IMG/VR virus record: IMGVR_UViG_3300044982_000085
Coordinates: 1 to 48,447 of that record
Direction: 5' to 3' (one strand)
Source: a virus
Length of the DNA stretch: 48,447 nt
Positions 1-7,572 of the stretch are shown one piece after another. The position numbers and the translations under genes are program-made. The notes below the pieces were generated by a model. That model saw only the letters and a list, made by a program, of their open reading frames with translations, was not told where the DNA came from and ran no database searches. Numbering within the stretch: the first letter of the stretch is position 1; every line of letters begins with the position of its first letter.

Positions 1-273
1 CGACTCCGCCGACCACGCCGCCGACTCCGCCGCCGACCGCGCCGCCGACCGCGCCGCCGACCACGCCGCCGACTCCGCCGACCACGCCGACCACGCCGCC
101 GACCACGCCGCCGACTCCGCCGACTCCGCCGACCACGCCGCCGACTCCGCCGCCGACCGCGCCGCCGACCGCGCCGCCGACCGCGCCGACCACGCCGCCG
201 ACCGCGCCGCCGACCGCGCCGACCACGCCGCCGACCGCGCCGACCACGCCGCCGACCGCGCCGACCACGCCGC
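1..273 (-). repeat. Tandem 9/12-bp coding repeat (left end)
   Basis: Units of 9 or 12 bases built, on the minus strand, from a variable codon (TGG, CGG or GAG) followed by TCG GCG or TCG GCG GCG. There are 25 variable positions in 91 codons. Bases 1-60 and 121-180 are identical, and the match ends at 63/183, so a higher-order 120-bp duplication is visible. All units are multiples of three, so gain or loss of units would not shift the frame. Confidence 0.95.
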
Positions 274-753
274 GTTTATGTCGCAAGTATTCCCGCCAAT
301 CTCAGCTTCGTGACAACGGCGTACCTGCATCATCGCATCCAATACTTGGCGGATGACTGCGTCGATGTCCTCCCCGTTTTTGTGGAGGGCTTGCGTCTGC
401 AACGCGATGAGTCGATCGAGGCGACGTAACGCCAAGCGATGACGCACAAGCTCCAGGTCAGCACCGGGGTGTATCGCTTCAAGGAATGCCTCCGGCCACG
501 CTTGCGCATCTGCGGCGGGGAGCCCTTCAAAAATAGCATCCTCTAAACGAGCAAGCCAAATTGGCAGGCCCAACTCTACGGGGTACTGCTCGTGATCATA
601 ATTTTCGAGCGTGCAGCCCACCGCACAACCGCGGGTGACTTCGCCCCTTTTCTCCCAGCCTACTCCTTGCGTCAAATGCTCCGCAGCGCGGTGCGCTTGG
701 ATACGCGCGATATATTTAGCTTTGATGGCGGGATCGTTGTGGTAAGCCTGCAC
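1..753 (-). CDS. Alanine-rich repeat protein, N-terminal 251 codons (continues past the window start)
   Basis: Open frame from GTG at 753 to the window edge without a stop. The GTG is preceded by AAGGAG with 8 bases spacing, and an in-frame TAA lies just upstream, fixing the start. Residues 1 to about 160 form an ordinary domain (starts VQAYHNDPAIKAKY, contains GCAVGCTLENYDHEQYP and LPIWLARLEDAIFEGLP). From memory this matches a common phage protein family of unknown function that carries low-complexity tails. The last 91 residues are (W/R/E)-S-A or (W/R/E)-S-A-A units. The frame resumes at the right end of the window, where 31 more codons end in a stop overlapping rtcB, so the gene appears to span the joined ends. 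It has its own candidate promoter at 793-822. Function unknown; the helix-like repeat suggests a long rod or interaction arm. Confidence 0.85.
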   Translation of the reverse strand, partial: MQAYHNDPAIKAKYIARIQAHRAAEHLTQGVGWEKRGEVTRGCAVGCTLENYDHEQYPVELGLPIWLARLEDAIFEGLPAADAQAWPEAFLEAIHPGADLELVRHRLALRRLDRLIALQTQALHKNGEDIDAVIRQVLDAMMQVRRCHEAEIGGNTCDINAAWSARSAAWSARSAAWSARSAARSAAWSARSAARSAARSAAESAAWSAESAESAAWSAAWSAWSAESAAWSAARSAARSAAESAAWSAES

Positions 754-792
754 GGGGGCATCTCCTTACGGGGTGATTGTGACGAGGGTGTC

Positions 793-822
793 ACTTTACC
801 GGCGGGTTTTGCCGCTTGTCAA
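793..822 (-). promoter_or_regulatory. Leftward promoter before the repeat-protein gene
   Basis: On the minus strand TTGACA (822-817), an 18-base spacer and TAAAGT (798-793), about 40 bases before the GTG at 753. The spacer contains GGCAAAACCCGCCGG, resembling two other leftward promoters at 42.1 and 45.7 kb. An inverted repeat GTGAC/GTCAC (779-783 and 790-794) covers the -10 and start region and could be an operator. Confidence 0.6.
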
Positions 823-825
823 GCG

Positions 826-1413
826 TCAATCGCCGGTATCGTCCCAACGGCTCCCATTACCGTTACGCGGCTTCACGCCGAACACATCTTTAGGTTCTTT
901 CATGTTGAGTACGTGCCCCTCCGGGTAATTGAGCCCCTTTTCAAGCATGGCGTTGATGGCGATAAGAGGATGCGTCTCGGGTAGCTCCAGCATCAGCGCC
1001 GCGGTGAGGGCTTCAATGCTGCGGTCCAGGTCGGCCACGATGCGATGGTCTACCCAGCGCACGATACGAGTGATGCCTATCCGCTGGGTCTTTTCTCGCT
1101 GCTGGGCCGCTGCGCATTTAAGGCAGACCCGCGTAGAGGTACGCCGACGCGAGATGTGCCCTCGGGCACAAGGCGTCGCAGGACGGTAATACTTACTGCC
1201 CATCGCGATAGCAGCCTCCCGCGTCTCGGGGATCTCCTCGAGGGGCAGGATGGTTTTCGTTCGTTTCCCCAGTTCCTTGATCGCCGTCGTCGCGCATGAC
1301 AAACACGCTTGGTTGCATACGTACCGCTCCGGGTTGGGGGTGCCGCACTTTTTACAGACTCGATCGCTGAAATACCGTTTAAGCCCCAACGCTTTCGCAT
1401 CTTCCCATTTCAT
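826..1413 (-). CDS. Zinc-knuckle protein of unknown function
   Basis: 195 residues, ATG preceded by GAGGAGAT. Two related motifs are visible: KRYFSDRVCKKCG followed by CNQACLSC near the N-terminus, and YYRPATPCARGH followed by CLKC around residues 75-105. This repeated K-Y-x-x-G/D-x-x-C-x-x-(C/H)...C-x-x-C pattern is familiar from small phage zinc proteins and the N-termini of some HNH nucleases, but no HNH catalytic motif is present. The C-terminal half lacks recognisable motifs. It is the first leftward gene after the divergent region, upstream of the repeat-protein gene and rtcB. DNA or RNA binding is an inference. Confidence 0.75.
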   Translation of the reverse strand: MKWEDAKALGLKRYFSDRVCKKCGTPNPERYVCNQACLSCATTAIKELGKRTKTILPLEEIPETREAAIAMGSKYYRPATPCARGHISRRRTSTRVCLKCAAAQQREKTQRIGITRIVRWVDHRIVADLDRSIEALTAALMLELPETHPLIAINAMLEKGLNYPEGHVLNMKEPKDVFGVKPRNGNGSRWDDTGD

Positions 1414-1939
1414 GGTGCTATCTCCTCAGTAGTATGCGATAACGTACCACTTACACCAAACTTTCGCAAGGGTATCGTGTAAAATTTAGGTGGGTGAGAT
1501 GGCGCAACGTGGCGCGGCATGCGGGATCATAACGCCGGATAAAAAGAGGGGTGAGTGGTTCGACACAAACTGCCCTAGAACTCTTATTAACTATACTGTT
1601 TAATTACCCTTTGATATAAGTAGTACCGACATAGCGTGTTCTGTGTCTGATTTCTATTCTAATATTGTAAGGGTTTAAAAGAAGCAGTAGAAGGAGTAAG
1701 TTATAGTAGAATCAGTAAGATATAGCATCGTTCCGTTACAAAGAGTTGTTAAATAGCAGGTGTAAGTAGTAGAGACGTTCTGTAGCGCCTTGGAGCACCC
1801 GTGGCGGGCGTAGCACCGTGAAGCGCCCCAGAAGGAGGGCATCTCGCAAAATAGTTCAGGTTTCACGTGGAACGCTCGGGGGCTAGCGCGGCCGCTGCAT
1901 CGTGGTTACGATGGCCCAACTCCCGCAGGGCCCCACGCC
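1414..1939. other. Divergent intergenic region with an AT-rich core; candidate origin and promoter region
   Basis: No convincing gene in 526 bases. The core (about 1560-1770) is clearly AT-rich compared with the rest. It has a -10-like TATACT at 1592-1597 and repeated TAAGTAGTA (near 1618 and 1763) and AGTAAG words. Bases 778-833 beyond 1000 (1778-1833) can fold with TTCTG/CAGAA and GCGC/GCGC pairing, and a strong AAGGAGG follows at 1832-1838 without a start codon at normal spacing. On the minus strand TTGGTG-N17-CATACT lies just before the zinc-knuckle gene. A role in replication initiation or late-promoter control is inferred from position and composition only. Confidence 0.5.
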
Positions 1940-2422
1940 ATGACCCTCCTCGTCGACCCCGCCGCGCTGGTGCGCCAAAGCCTGGCGCTGTTGCCTCCGG
2001 CGTTGACCAGTGACAGCGCGGCCATCCAACTCATCACCACCGCCCTGCAGGAATCGGGCTTCACCACCCGGCAACAGAGTGGCAATGGACCCGCGCATGG
2101 CTTCTGGCAGTGCGAGCAGGGCGGCGGCGTCGCGGGGGTGCTGAGCAATCGCGCTACGCGTGACATGGCCTTGGCGCTCTGCAACGTGCGCCACGTGCTG
2201 CCTTACCCCGGATCTGTGTGGAACGCGCTCCTTGAGGATGACCCCTTTGCCGGCGCGTGGGCCCGGCTCATCTACTGGGCGGATCCGGCGCCGCTGCCGT
2301 CGCTGCAGGACGTGCCGGGGTCGTGGGCCTACTACCTCAACAACTGGCGCCCCGGTGCGCCGCGGCCTGAGACGTGGGCACCATTCCACGCGCAAGCGTT
2401 GCAGTTGTGGGGTGCGCCGTAG
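1940..2422 (+). CDS. Putative endolysin (lysozyme-like fold)
   Basis: 160 residues. The pattern TALQESGF (Glu38 as candidate catalytic acid), then GNGPAHGFWQCEQGGGV, matches small lysozyme-like phage proteins usually sitting beside holins. No signal peptide or SAR anchor, so it would need a holin. First gene of the late arm, followed by two small membrane proteins and the spanin-like pair, which supports a cell-wall hydrolase. The ATG at 1940 lacks a strong ribosome site, and a tiny 10-codon frame (1911-1943) ends in ATGA overlap with it. The frame stays open upstream for some distance, so the start is uncertain. Confidence 0.7.
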   Translation: MTLLVDPAALVRQSLALLPPALTSDSAAIQLITTALQESGFTTRQQSGNGPAHGFWQCEQGGGVAGVLSNRATRDMALALCNVRHVLPYPGSVWNALLEDDPFAGAWARLIYWADPAPLPSLQDVPGSWAYYLNNWRPGAPRPETWAPFHAQALQLWGAP

Positions 2423-2760
2423 TGGATAACTTGACGACAAGCCTAGGCATCAAACTGGCCAGCCTCGTCGCAGGCTTTGCCGGCGGCGTCGTATCGCTGG
2501 CGTTCGTGCAAGCACTGACCCGCGCCCAGGCCATTGGCGCTGTTGCGGTGGGATCGCTGACCGCGGCGTACATGACGCCCGCTATCGTGCAATATTTCAA
2601 CATTGGTCCAGGTTACGAAAACGGCGTGGCGTTTTTGATTGGCTTGCTGGCTATGCAGGTTATCCCGCTGGTGCAAAAGCTTGCCGTGCGCCGCGTCACG
2701 GATCGTATTGAGAATGGCCAAACAGGGGGCCAACCCACTACCAAAGGCGAGACGCCATGA
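2422..2760 (+). CDS. Putative holin
   Basis: GTG start at 2422 overlaps the endolysin TAG by one base; 112 residues. Hydrophobic segments around residues 9-30, 35-55 and 65-85 alternate with short loops, followed by a charged C-terminal tail (RRVTDRIENGQTGGQP). Size, membrane topology and position between the endolysin and spanin-like genes fit a class I type holin, which would form inner-membrane lesions at lysis. I cannot name the exact holin family. Confidence 0.65.
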   Translation: MDNLTTSLGIKLASLVAGFAGGVVSLAFVQALTRAQAIGAVAVGSLTAAYMTPAIVQYFNIGPGYENGVAFLIGLLAMQVIPLVQKLAVRRVTDRIENGQTGGQPTTKGETP

Positions 2761-3062
2761 CCCCCATGTCCCTCATCGATTGCACGATCGTATTTGTCAT
2801 TCTGCTGTTGGCGTTCGAACAGCTGCGCATTACCCACTTCTACAACGAGCCGTTGCGCGCGCTATGCTTCATCCTGCTATGCGCCGGAGGCTTCGCTCGC
2901 ATTATGTGGGCGACGTCCAACCACGACACGCATTGGTGGACCATCTCGATGCACGCTGGCTTTATGTTGTACGGTGTGCGCAACTGGTCGCAGAAATTCC
3001 AAACGCAAAGGGCTGATGATCGTGAAAAGTTTGCTGTCTCTACTCTTCGGCGCACTCTATGA
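2757..3062 (+). CDS. Small membrane protein of the lysis cassette
   Basis: 101 residues, ATGA overlap with the putative holin. Hydrophobic stretches at about residues 5-20 (LIDCTIVFVILLLAF) and 34-50 (ALCFILLCAGGFARIMW), and a third weaker one near 60-75. The tail is charged. It could be a second holin, an antiholin or another membrane helper; the sequence alone does not decide. Confidence 0.6.
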   Translation: MTPMSLIDCTIVFVILLLAFEQLRITHFYNEPLRALCFILLCAGGFARIMWATSNHDTHWWTISMHAGFMLYGVRNWSQKFQTQRADDREKFAVSTLRRTL

Positions 3063-3309
3063 CGCTTGGGTCAAATGGCGCGCTTCCCACGCCGTTGCTG
3101 CGCAGATTGCCAAAGGCAATGACGCCCAGGCAGCGGCTGCGGCGGACGTCAATCAATTGCGGAGATCCACCGATGTTCACGAGCAAGCTATTCAAGACGC
3201 TTTGCAGCGTGACGCTACTGTCGTTGCTGATCCTGGTAGTAGCTTGCGCCAGCAAAACCAAGCCGACGCCGACGCGACCCGTCGAGCAAACGCCGACGAT
3301 AGCGTGTGA
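3016..3309 (+). CDS. Putative inner-membrane spanin (Rz-like)
   Basis: 97 residues from ATG 3016. N-terminal hydrophobic or amphipathic helix (LLSLLFGALYDAWV) followed by a long polar, Ala/Gln/Asp-rich helical segment. The lipoprotein gene at 3173 lies overlapped in another frame for 137 bases, the arrangement typical of Rz/Rz1 pairs. The membrane anchor is short for an i-spanin, so the assignment rests mostly on position and the overlap. Confidence 0.5.
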   Translation: MIVKSLLSLLFGALYDAWVKWRASHAVAAQIAKGNDAQAAAAADVNQLRRSTDVHEQAIQDALQRDATVVADPGSSLRQQNQADADATRRANADDSV

Positions 3310-3547
3310 CGGTGGCCCTGCTCCCAAGCATCTGGCAGCGTATCCGCTCTTTCCTAGCGGCGCCGATGTCCAGCCCGTTGATTACGCCCAAGCCCTCCAA
3401 GTTATCGCTGCCCTTCGCGGTTACAGTGCCGCCCAGTCTCGCGCCTATCAATCCGCTCTCAGTGGCACCGTTGTCCCCGCCCTTGAACGCAACCGTTTCA
3501 CCCAACGATGCCTCGACGATTACCGTCATCGCGGCGTCATCAACTGA
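3173..3547 (+). CDS. Putative outer-membrane lipoprotein spanin (Rz1-like)
   Basis: 124 residues, ATG at 3173 preceded by GGAG. Signal: positively charged start, hydrophobic core LLSLLILVVA and a lipobox-like cysteine (VVAC, Cys25), then a Pro/Thr-rich segment (KTKPTPTRPVEQTPT). This fits an outer-membrane lipoprotein, with the first 137 bases inside the preceding gene in a different frame. It is longer than classical Rz1, with a soluble C-terminal domain of about 70 residues. Overlapping spanin pairs imply a Gram-negative host. Confidence 0.65.
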   Translation: MFTSKLFKTLCSVTLLSLLILVVACASKTKPTPTRPVEQTPTIACDGGPAPKHLAAYPLFPSGADVQPVDYAQALQVIAALRGYSAAQSRAYQSALSGTVVPALERNRFTQRCLDDYRHRGVIN

Positions 3548-3563
3548 CCAAGGAGTAGCACCC

Positions 3564-3926
3564 ATGTTCTCAATCTCCGCGCTATTGCAGGCACTCGCCA
3601 TGCTTCCACAAATCGAAACGCTGATCGGCTCGATCGTCCAGTCCGTCGAGGCCGCCTTCGGTTCCACTATCAGCGGTAGCGCGAAGCTGTCCGCCGCCGA
3701 AGCGAAGCTCAATTCGTATTTGAGTGAGCTCAATGTCGCCACCGGTGTTGTTACCGACATCCAGGCCGTTGCAACGCCGCTGATCAATGCTGCGGTCGCT
3801 ATGTTCAACGTCACCAAGACCGGCGCGTTTGCTGCGGGCGCAACGCCGCTGTCTCCAGCTGTTGCACCGACTCCAGCCGCGACGCCTACCACGTCGAGCA
3901 TCACCCCCACACCGGCTGCAGGCTAA
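3564..3926 (+). CDS. Hypothetical protein with Ala/Pro/Thr-rich tail
   Basis: 120 residues, ATG at 3564 with AGGAG upstream. The first 90 residues look helical (ALLQALAMLPQIETLIGSIV and following), the tail is low-complexity Pro/Thr/Ala. No motif recognised. It sits between lysis and packaging genes. Confidence 0.65.
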   Translation: MFSISALLQALAMLPQIETLIGSIVQSVEAAFGSTISGSAKLSAAEAKLNSYLSELNVATGVVTDIQAVATPLINAAVAMFNVTKTGAFAAGATPLSPAVAPTPAATPTTSSITPTPAAG

Positions 3927-4189
3927 TGGCACGCCTCGCCGTAGGTTGGCTATGGCTCCGCTTGGGTGTGGTGTCCGCACTGCTGGGCGCAGGCATGTTC
4001 ATCTGCGGCGAGGAGTACCAAGCACGCAATGACGGTCGCGACCTGGCCGTGTGCCGTAGCGATCGTGACTCGGCACAAGGTGAGTCGCTCTACTGGCAAC
4101 AGCGCGACGCTCTGTCGCGCAGCTACTTCAACGATCTGCGCGACTACCTGATACGGCCGCGCCCCGCTCCAAAGACGCCCAAGCCATGA
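3926..4189 (+). CDS. Small single-pass membrane protein
   Basis: 87 residues, start overlaps the previous stop (TAATG). One hydrophobic segment near the N-terminus (LWLRLGVVSALLGAGMFIC), then a charged cytoplasmic or periplasmic part. Followed by ATGA overlap with the terminase small subunit candidate. Function unknown. Confidence 0.6.
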   Translation: MARLAVGWLWLRLGVVSALLGAGMFICGEEYQARNDGRDLAVCRSDRDSAQGESLYWQQRDALSRSYFNDLRDYLIRPRPAPKTPKP

Positions 4190-4518
4190 CCAAAGCTAAA
4201 GAAGTCGTCGTACCGCGCGTCGACCCGCACAAGATGGGCCGGCGCAAAGGCTCGCCCAATCGCAAGACCATTGAGTCCTTGCTGCAGATCAAAGCGAAGG
4301 GCGGCGAAATGCCCATCGATTTTCTGTTGCGCCACATGCGCAACGCCAAGAACCCGATGGAAATTCGCGTCAAGTGCGCCAAGGAAGCGGCGCCGTACGT
4401 GCACCCCAAGCTGAGCACGATCACCCATGTGGGCGACCCTGAGCGTCCGCTGATCAATGCCGAGATGCCGCCGGACATGTTCCAAGCCATATGCATGAAG
4501 GTTTTGGAGGGTGTCTAG
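4186..4518 (+). CDS. Putative terminase small subunit
   Basis: 110 residues immediately before and overlapping terL, the usual position for TerS. The N-terminus has the basic signature MGRRKGSPNRKT seen in small phage DNA-binding proteins of the DUF5681 type; the middle is helical and lysine-rich (RVKCAKEAAPYVHP). TerS recognises the packaging site and delivers DNA to TerL. Homology is inferred from position and the N-terminal motif. Confidence 0.6.
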   Translation: MTKAKEVVVPRVDPHKMGRRKGSPNRKTIESLLQIKAKGGEMPIDFLLRHMRNAKNPMEIRVKCAKEAAPYVHPKLSTITHVGDPERPLINAEMPPDMFQAICMKVLEGV

Positions 4519-4522
4519 CACG

Positions 4523-5998
4523 ATGCTCCAGGTGGCCGAGATGGAGGATGCGGAGCGTTTCGCCGCCAATCTCCTCGCATCGCAAGACCTGTACTTTTTC
4601 ACGCGGTGGATGTTCCTACAGCGCAACCGCGTGCATTGGATGCGTAATTGGCATCACAAGGTAGTGTGCGATACGTTGATGGACGTGTTTCACGGTCGCG
4701 GTGCTGAGCTCACCATCATCAACATCCCGCCGCGCTACTCCAAGACGCAGATAGCCGTAGTGAATTTCATCGCGTGGTGCTTGGGCAAGGTGCCTGACGC
4801 CGAGTTCCTCTATGCCACGTACAGTGGCGAGCTGTCGGAGAAATTCAGCAAAGAGGCGCGCGAGCTGGTTGCCACGAAACAATATCGCCAGATCTTCCCT
4901 ACGGTGAAGCTCGCCAAGCTGACTGACGAGTCGTGGTCCACCACGCTGGGCGGGCAGATCAACGCGATGGGCCTGGCCGGTACCGCTACCGGTAAAGGCG
5001 GCGGCAAGCTGGGTCGCGACAGTTTCGGTGGCGCCATCATCATCGATGATCCTCACAAGGTGGAGGAAGCGCGCAGCGCGCAGCGCCGTGAGAATGTCAT
5101 CACGTGGTTTGAAGGCACGCTCAAGACGCGTCGCAACAACCCGCAGCGCACGCCCATCATTCTGATTATGCAACGCCTCAATGAGTTGGATCTCAGCGGC
5201 TGGGCCATGAAAGGCGGCACGCTCAACCCCATCACGGGCTTCATCGAGGGCGGCAATTGCGGCCTCACCGTGAAGCACATCAACATCTCGGCGCTCGATC
5301 CGGTATTCGAGGAGGCCGTATGGCCCGCGATGCACACCACCGATCAGCTGAAACTGATGCGCAAGACCGGCCCGTACACTTTCGCGGGCCAGTACATGCA
5401 AAGCCCCAACCCGCCCGAGGGCAACATCTTCACGCCCGACGCTATCGAGATCGTGGACGCCCTGCCCGCCGAGGGTATCCGTTGGCTACGTGGCTGGGAC
5501 TTCGCCGCCACCACACCGGTCATCGGCAAAGATCCTGACTTCACCGCGGGGCTCAAGCTCGGCGTCAACGGCTCGGGGCGTTTCTTCATCGGCGACCTCA
5601 CGCACATGCAAGGGCGCGCGGACAAGGTCGAGCAAGCCTTGGTCAACACCGCGGGGCGCGATGGGAAGAAATGCCGTATCGACTTGCCGCAGGACCCGGG
5701 GCAAGCGGGCAAATCCCAGGTGTTCTATTTCACCCAGAAACTCGCGGGCTACCCCGTCACGTCGAGCCCCGAATCGGGCGACAAGGTGGAGCGCGCGATT
5801 CCGTTCAGCGCCCAGGTCAACGCCGGCAACGTCACGATGCTCAAGGCCGAGTGGAATGATCGCGTCATCGACGAGATGCGTGCATTTCCCGGCGGCGCGC
5901 ATGATGATATCGTCGACGCGGGGAGCCGCGCGTTTAATGCCCTGACCTCCAAGGGTCAGCCGATTGTTATTCCTGACGGGTTACTTGCACGCGCATGA
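4523..5998 (+). CDS. terL: Terminase large subunit
   Basis: ATP-driven DNA packaging motor with nuclease. A Walker A-like PPRYSKTQ lies near residue 70 and Walker B AIIIDDPHK near 172. The nuclease domain starts with GWDFAATT and ends with the acidic HDDIVDAGS, as expected for the RNase H-like fold. About 491 residues, normal length. Start: GTG 4511 has its GGAGG directly abutting (0 spacing), so ATG 4523 with 12 bases spacing is preferred; GTG would add four residues. Overlaps portal by ATGA. Confidence 0.93.
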   Translation: MLQVAEMEDAERFAANLLASQDLYFFTRWMFLQRNRVHWMRNWHHKVVCDTLMDVFHGRGAELTIINIPPRYSKTQIAVVNFIAWCLGKVPDAEFLYATYSGELSEKFSKEARELVATKQYRQIFPTVKLAKLTDESWSTTLGGQINAMGLAGTATGKGGGKLGRDSFGGAIIIDDPHKVEEARSAQRRENVITWFEGTLKTRRNNPQRTPIILIMQRLNELDLSGWAMKGGTLNPITGFIEGGNCGLTVKHINISALDPVFEEAVWPAMHTTDQLKLMRKTGPYTFAGQYMQSPNPPEGNIFTPDAIEIVDALPAEGIRWLRGWDFAATTPVIGKDPDFTAGLKLGVNGSGRFFIGDLTHMQGRADKVEQALVNTAGRDGKKCRIDLPQDPGQAGKSQVFYFTQKLAGYPVTSSPESGDKVERAIPFSAQVNAGNVTMLKAEWNDRVIDEMRAFPGGAHDDIVDAGSRAFNALTSKGQPIVIPDGLLARA

Positions 5999-7572
5999 GC
6001 AAGCCACGCACACGCCTCACTCCGCCACGCGTCGCCCCTGTCAAAGAGGCGAAGGCCGTCAACGCGCTGGCCAATGCCTATCGGCAAGCCAATGCACAGA
6101 TGGACCTGGATACGCGCGAGCGCGGGCCGGGCAAGTATTTCTACCCGATGAAGTCGGCCACCCCTCCCCCGGGCGTGTTGCCGGAGGGACACAAGCCGGC
6201 GGAGCTGGCCATGGACTCGGCGGGGTTCGGCGATTACGTCGCGGCTGGCGCGGGGTTCGGCTTCAATGGCTCCGGCGTGTGGCAGGCGTTCCCCGGCTAT
6301 CCGTACCTGGCGCAGCTGACCCAGCTGCCCGAGTACCGCAAGATGGTCAGCATCATCGCCGAGGAGATGACGCGCAAGTGGGTGAAGCTGCGCAACACGG
6401 GCGACCAGGACAAGACCGACAAGCTGAAACAGCTCGAGGAAGCGATGCGCCGGTACAAGCTGCGCGAGGCGTTTCGCCACGTGGCGGAGCTCGATGGTTA
6501 TTTCGGACGCGGCCACCTCTACCCGAATCTCAAGATGCCGGGCAGCACGTCGCAAGCCTCCGAGGTGCCCGACGAGCTCGACAAGGCGCTGATCCTGACG
6601 AAAGAAAAGATCAAGCCGAAAAGCTTGCTGGGCTTCATCACCGTGGAACCCATGTGGACCTACCCCAGCCAGTACAACTCGACCAATCCCCTGTCGCCCG
6701 ACTTCTATCGTCCTGGCGCGTGGTACGTCATGGGCAAAACGGTGGATGCCTCACGCCTGCTCACCTTTGTGTCACGTCCCGTGCCGGACATGTTGAAGGC
6801 CGCGTATTCCTTCGGCGGTCTGTCGCTGTCGCAGATCGCGCAGCCCTATGTGGATCACTGGTTGCGTACGCGCGACAGTGTCAGCGACACGGTGCACAGT
6901 TTCTCGATCAACGGTCTGGCGACCAACATGCAAGTGTTGATGTCGGGGCTCGACCTGACCGGTGGCGATCTGATCAATCGCGCGTTGTTCTTCAACAAGA
7001 TGCGCGACAACAAGGGGTTGATGCTTGTCGACAAGGACACCGAGGAATACTTTCAGTTCAACGTGCCGCTATCGGGGCTCGACGCGCTGCAGGCGCAGAG
7101 TCAGGAACAGATGGCCAGCGTGTCGGGTATCCCTCTCGTCAAGCTGCTGGGTATCCAGCCGGCGGGGCTCAACGCCTCGAGCGATGGCGAGATCCGTGTG
7201 TTCTATGACCACATCCACGCGCAACAGGAAAGCTTGTTTCGCGAGCCGCTGAAATACAGCCTCGACATTATCCAGCTTTCGGAGTTTGGCGAGATCGATG
7301 CCGATATCGATTTCGAGTTTGAGCCGCTCTACCAGCTCAGTGAACTGGAGATGGCCACAGTCCAAAAGACCAACGCCGAGACGAGCGCCACACTGGTAAC
7401 CGCCGCCATCATCTCACCCGAGGAAGCGCGACAGCCCCTCATCAATAACCCCGATAGCCCCTTTGCGGCATTAACCGAGGAAGCCCCCGATGTCCAGCCG
7501 GCCGCAGTTGAAGAGGAGGGAGATAGCCCCGAACCTGCCGACACAAAGGGTACTTCCGCAGGTAAGGGCTAA
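5995..7572 (+). CDS. Portal protein (DUF1073 type)
   Basis: 525 residues. Contains the pattern FGRGHLYPN, the central core with FITVEPMWTYP, and a C-terminal section with VSGIPLVKLLGIQPAGLNA and ISPEEAR, typical of DUF1073/phage portal proteins. Forms the dodecameric DNA channel at one capsid vertex. Begins inside the terL stop (ATGA) and overlaps the minor head gene by 83 bases in a different frame, where its acidic tail (EEEGDSPEPADTKG) is encoded. Confidence 0.9.
   Translation: MSKPRTRLTPPRVAPVKEAKAVNALANAYRQANAQMDLDTRERGPGKYFYPMKSATPPPGVLPEGHKPAELAMDSAGFGDYVAAGAGFGFNGSGVWQAFPGYPYLAQLTQLPEYRKMVSIIAEEMTRKWVKLRNTGDQDKTDKLKQLEEAMRRYKLREAFRHVAELDGYFGRGHLYPNLKMPGSTSQASEVPDELDKALILTKEKIKPKSLLGFITVEPMWTYPSQYNSTNPLSPDFYRPGAWYVMGKTVDASRLLTFVSRPVPDMLKAAYSFGGLSLSQIAQPYVDHWLRTRDSVSDTVHSFSINGLATNMQVLMSGLDLTGGDLINRALFFNKMRDNKGLMLVDKDTEEYFQFNVPLSGLDALQAQSQEQMASVSGIPLVKLLGIQPAGLNASSDGEIRVFYDHIHAQQESLFREPLKYSLDIIQLSEFGEIDADIDFEFEPLYQLSELEMATVQKTNAETSATLVTAAIISPEEARQPLINNPDSPFAALTEEAPDVQPAAVEEEGDSPEPADTKGTSAGKG

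Noticed and set aside
1-273. Repeat tract as direct terminal repeat, cos-type end or CRISPR-like array
   Set aside because: The units are 9/12 bases without spacers and are in frame with a real gene on the minus strand; both ends fit one coding tract.
2-313. Plus-strand reading of the repeat (D-S/H/R-A units, stop at 311-313)
   Set aside because: The plus frame ends soon after the repeat without any recognisable domain, whereas the minus frame joins a normal domain with start, ribosome site and downstream stop.
592-984. 130-residue plus-strand ORF
   Set aside because: Antisense to the repeat gene and zinc-knuckle gene, spans their promoter, no ribosome site or recognisable sequence.
1832-1843. 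Strong AAGGAGG as ribosome site for an earlier endolysin start
   Set aside because: The in-frame codons at proper spacing are not start codons (ATC is only two bases away), so the ATG at 1940 is kept.
5964-7208. 414-residue plus ORF in another frame of the portal gene
   Set aside because: Arg/Gly-rich shadow translation of GC-rich DNA; the portal frame has clear family motifs.
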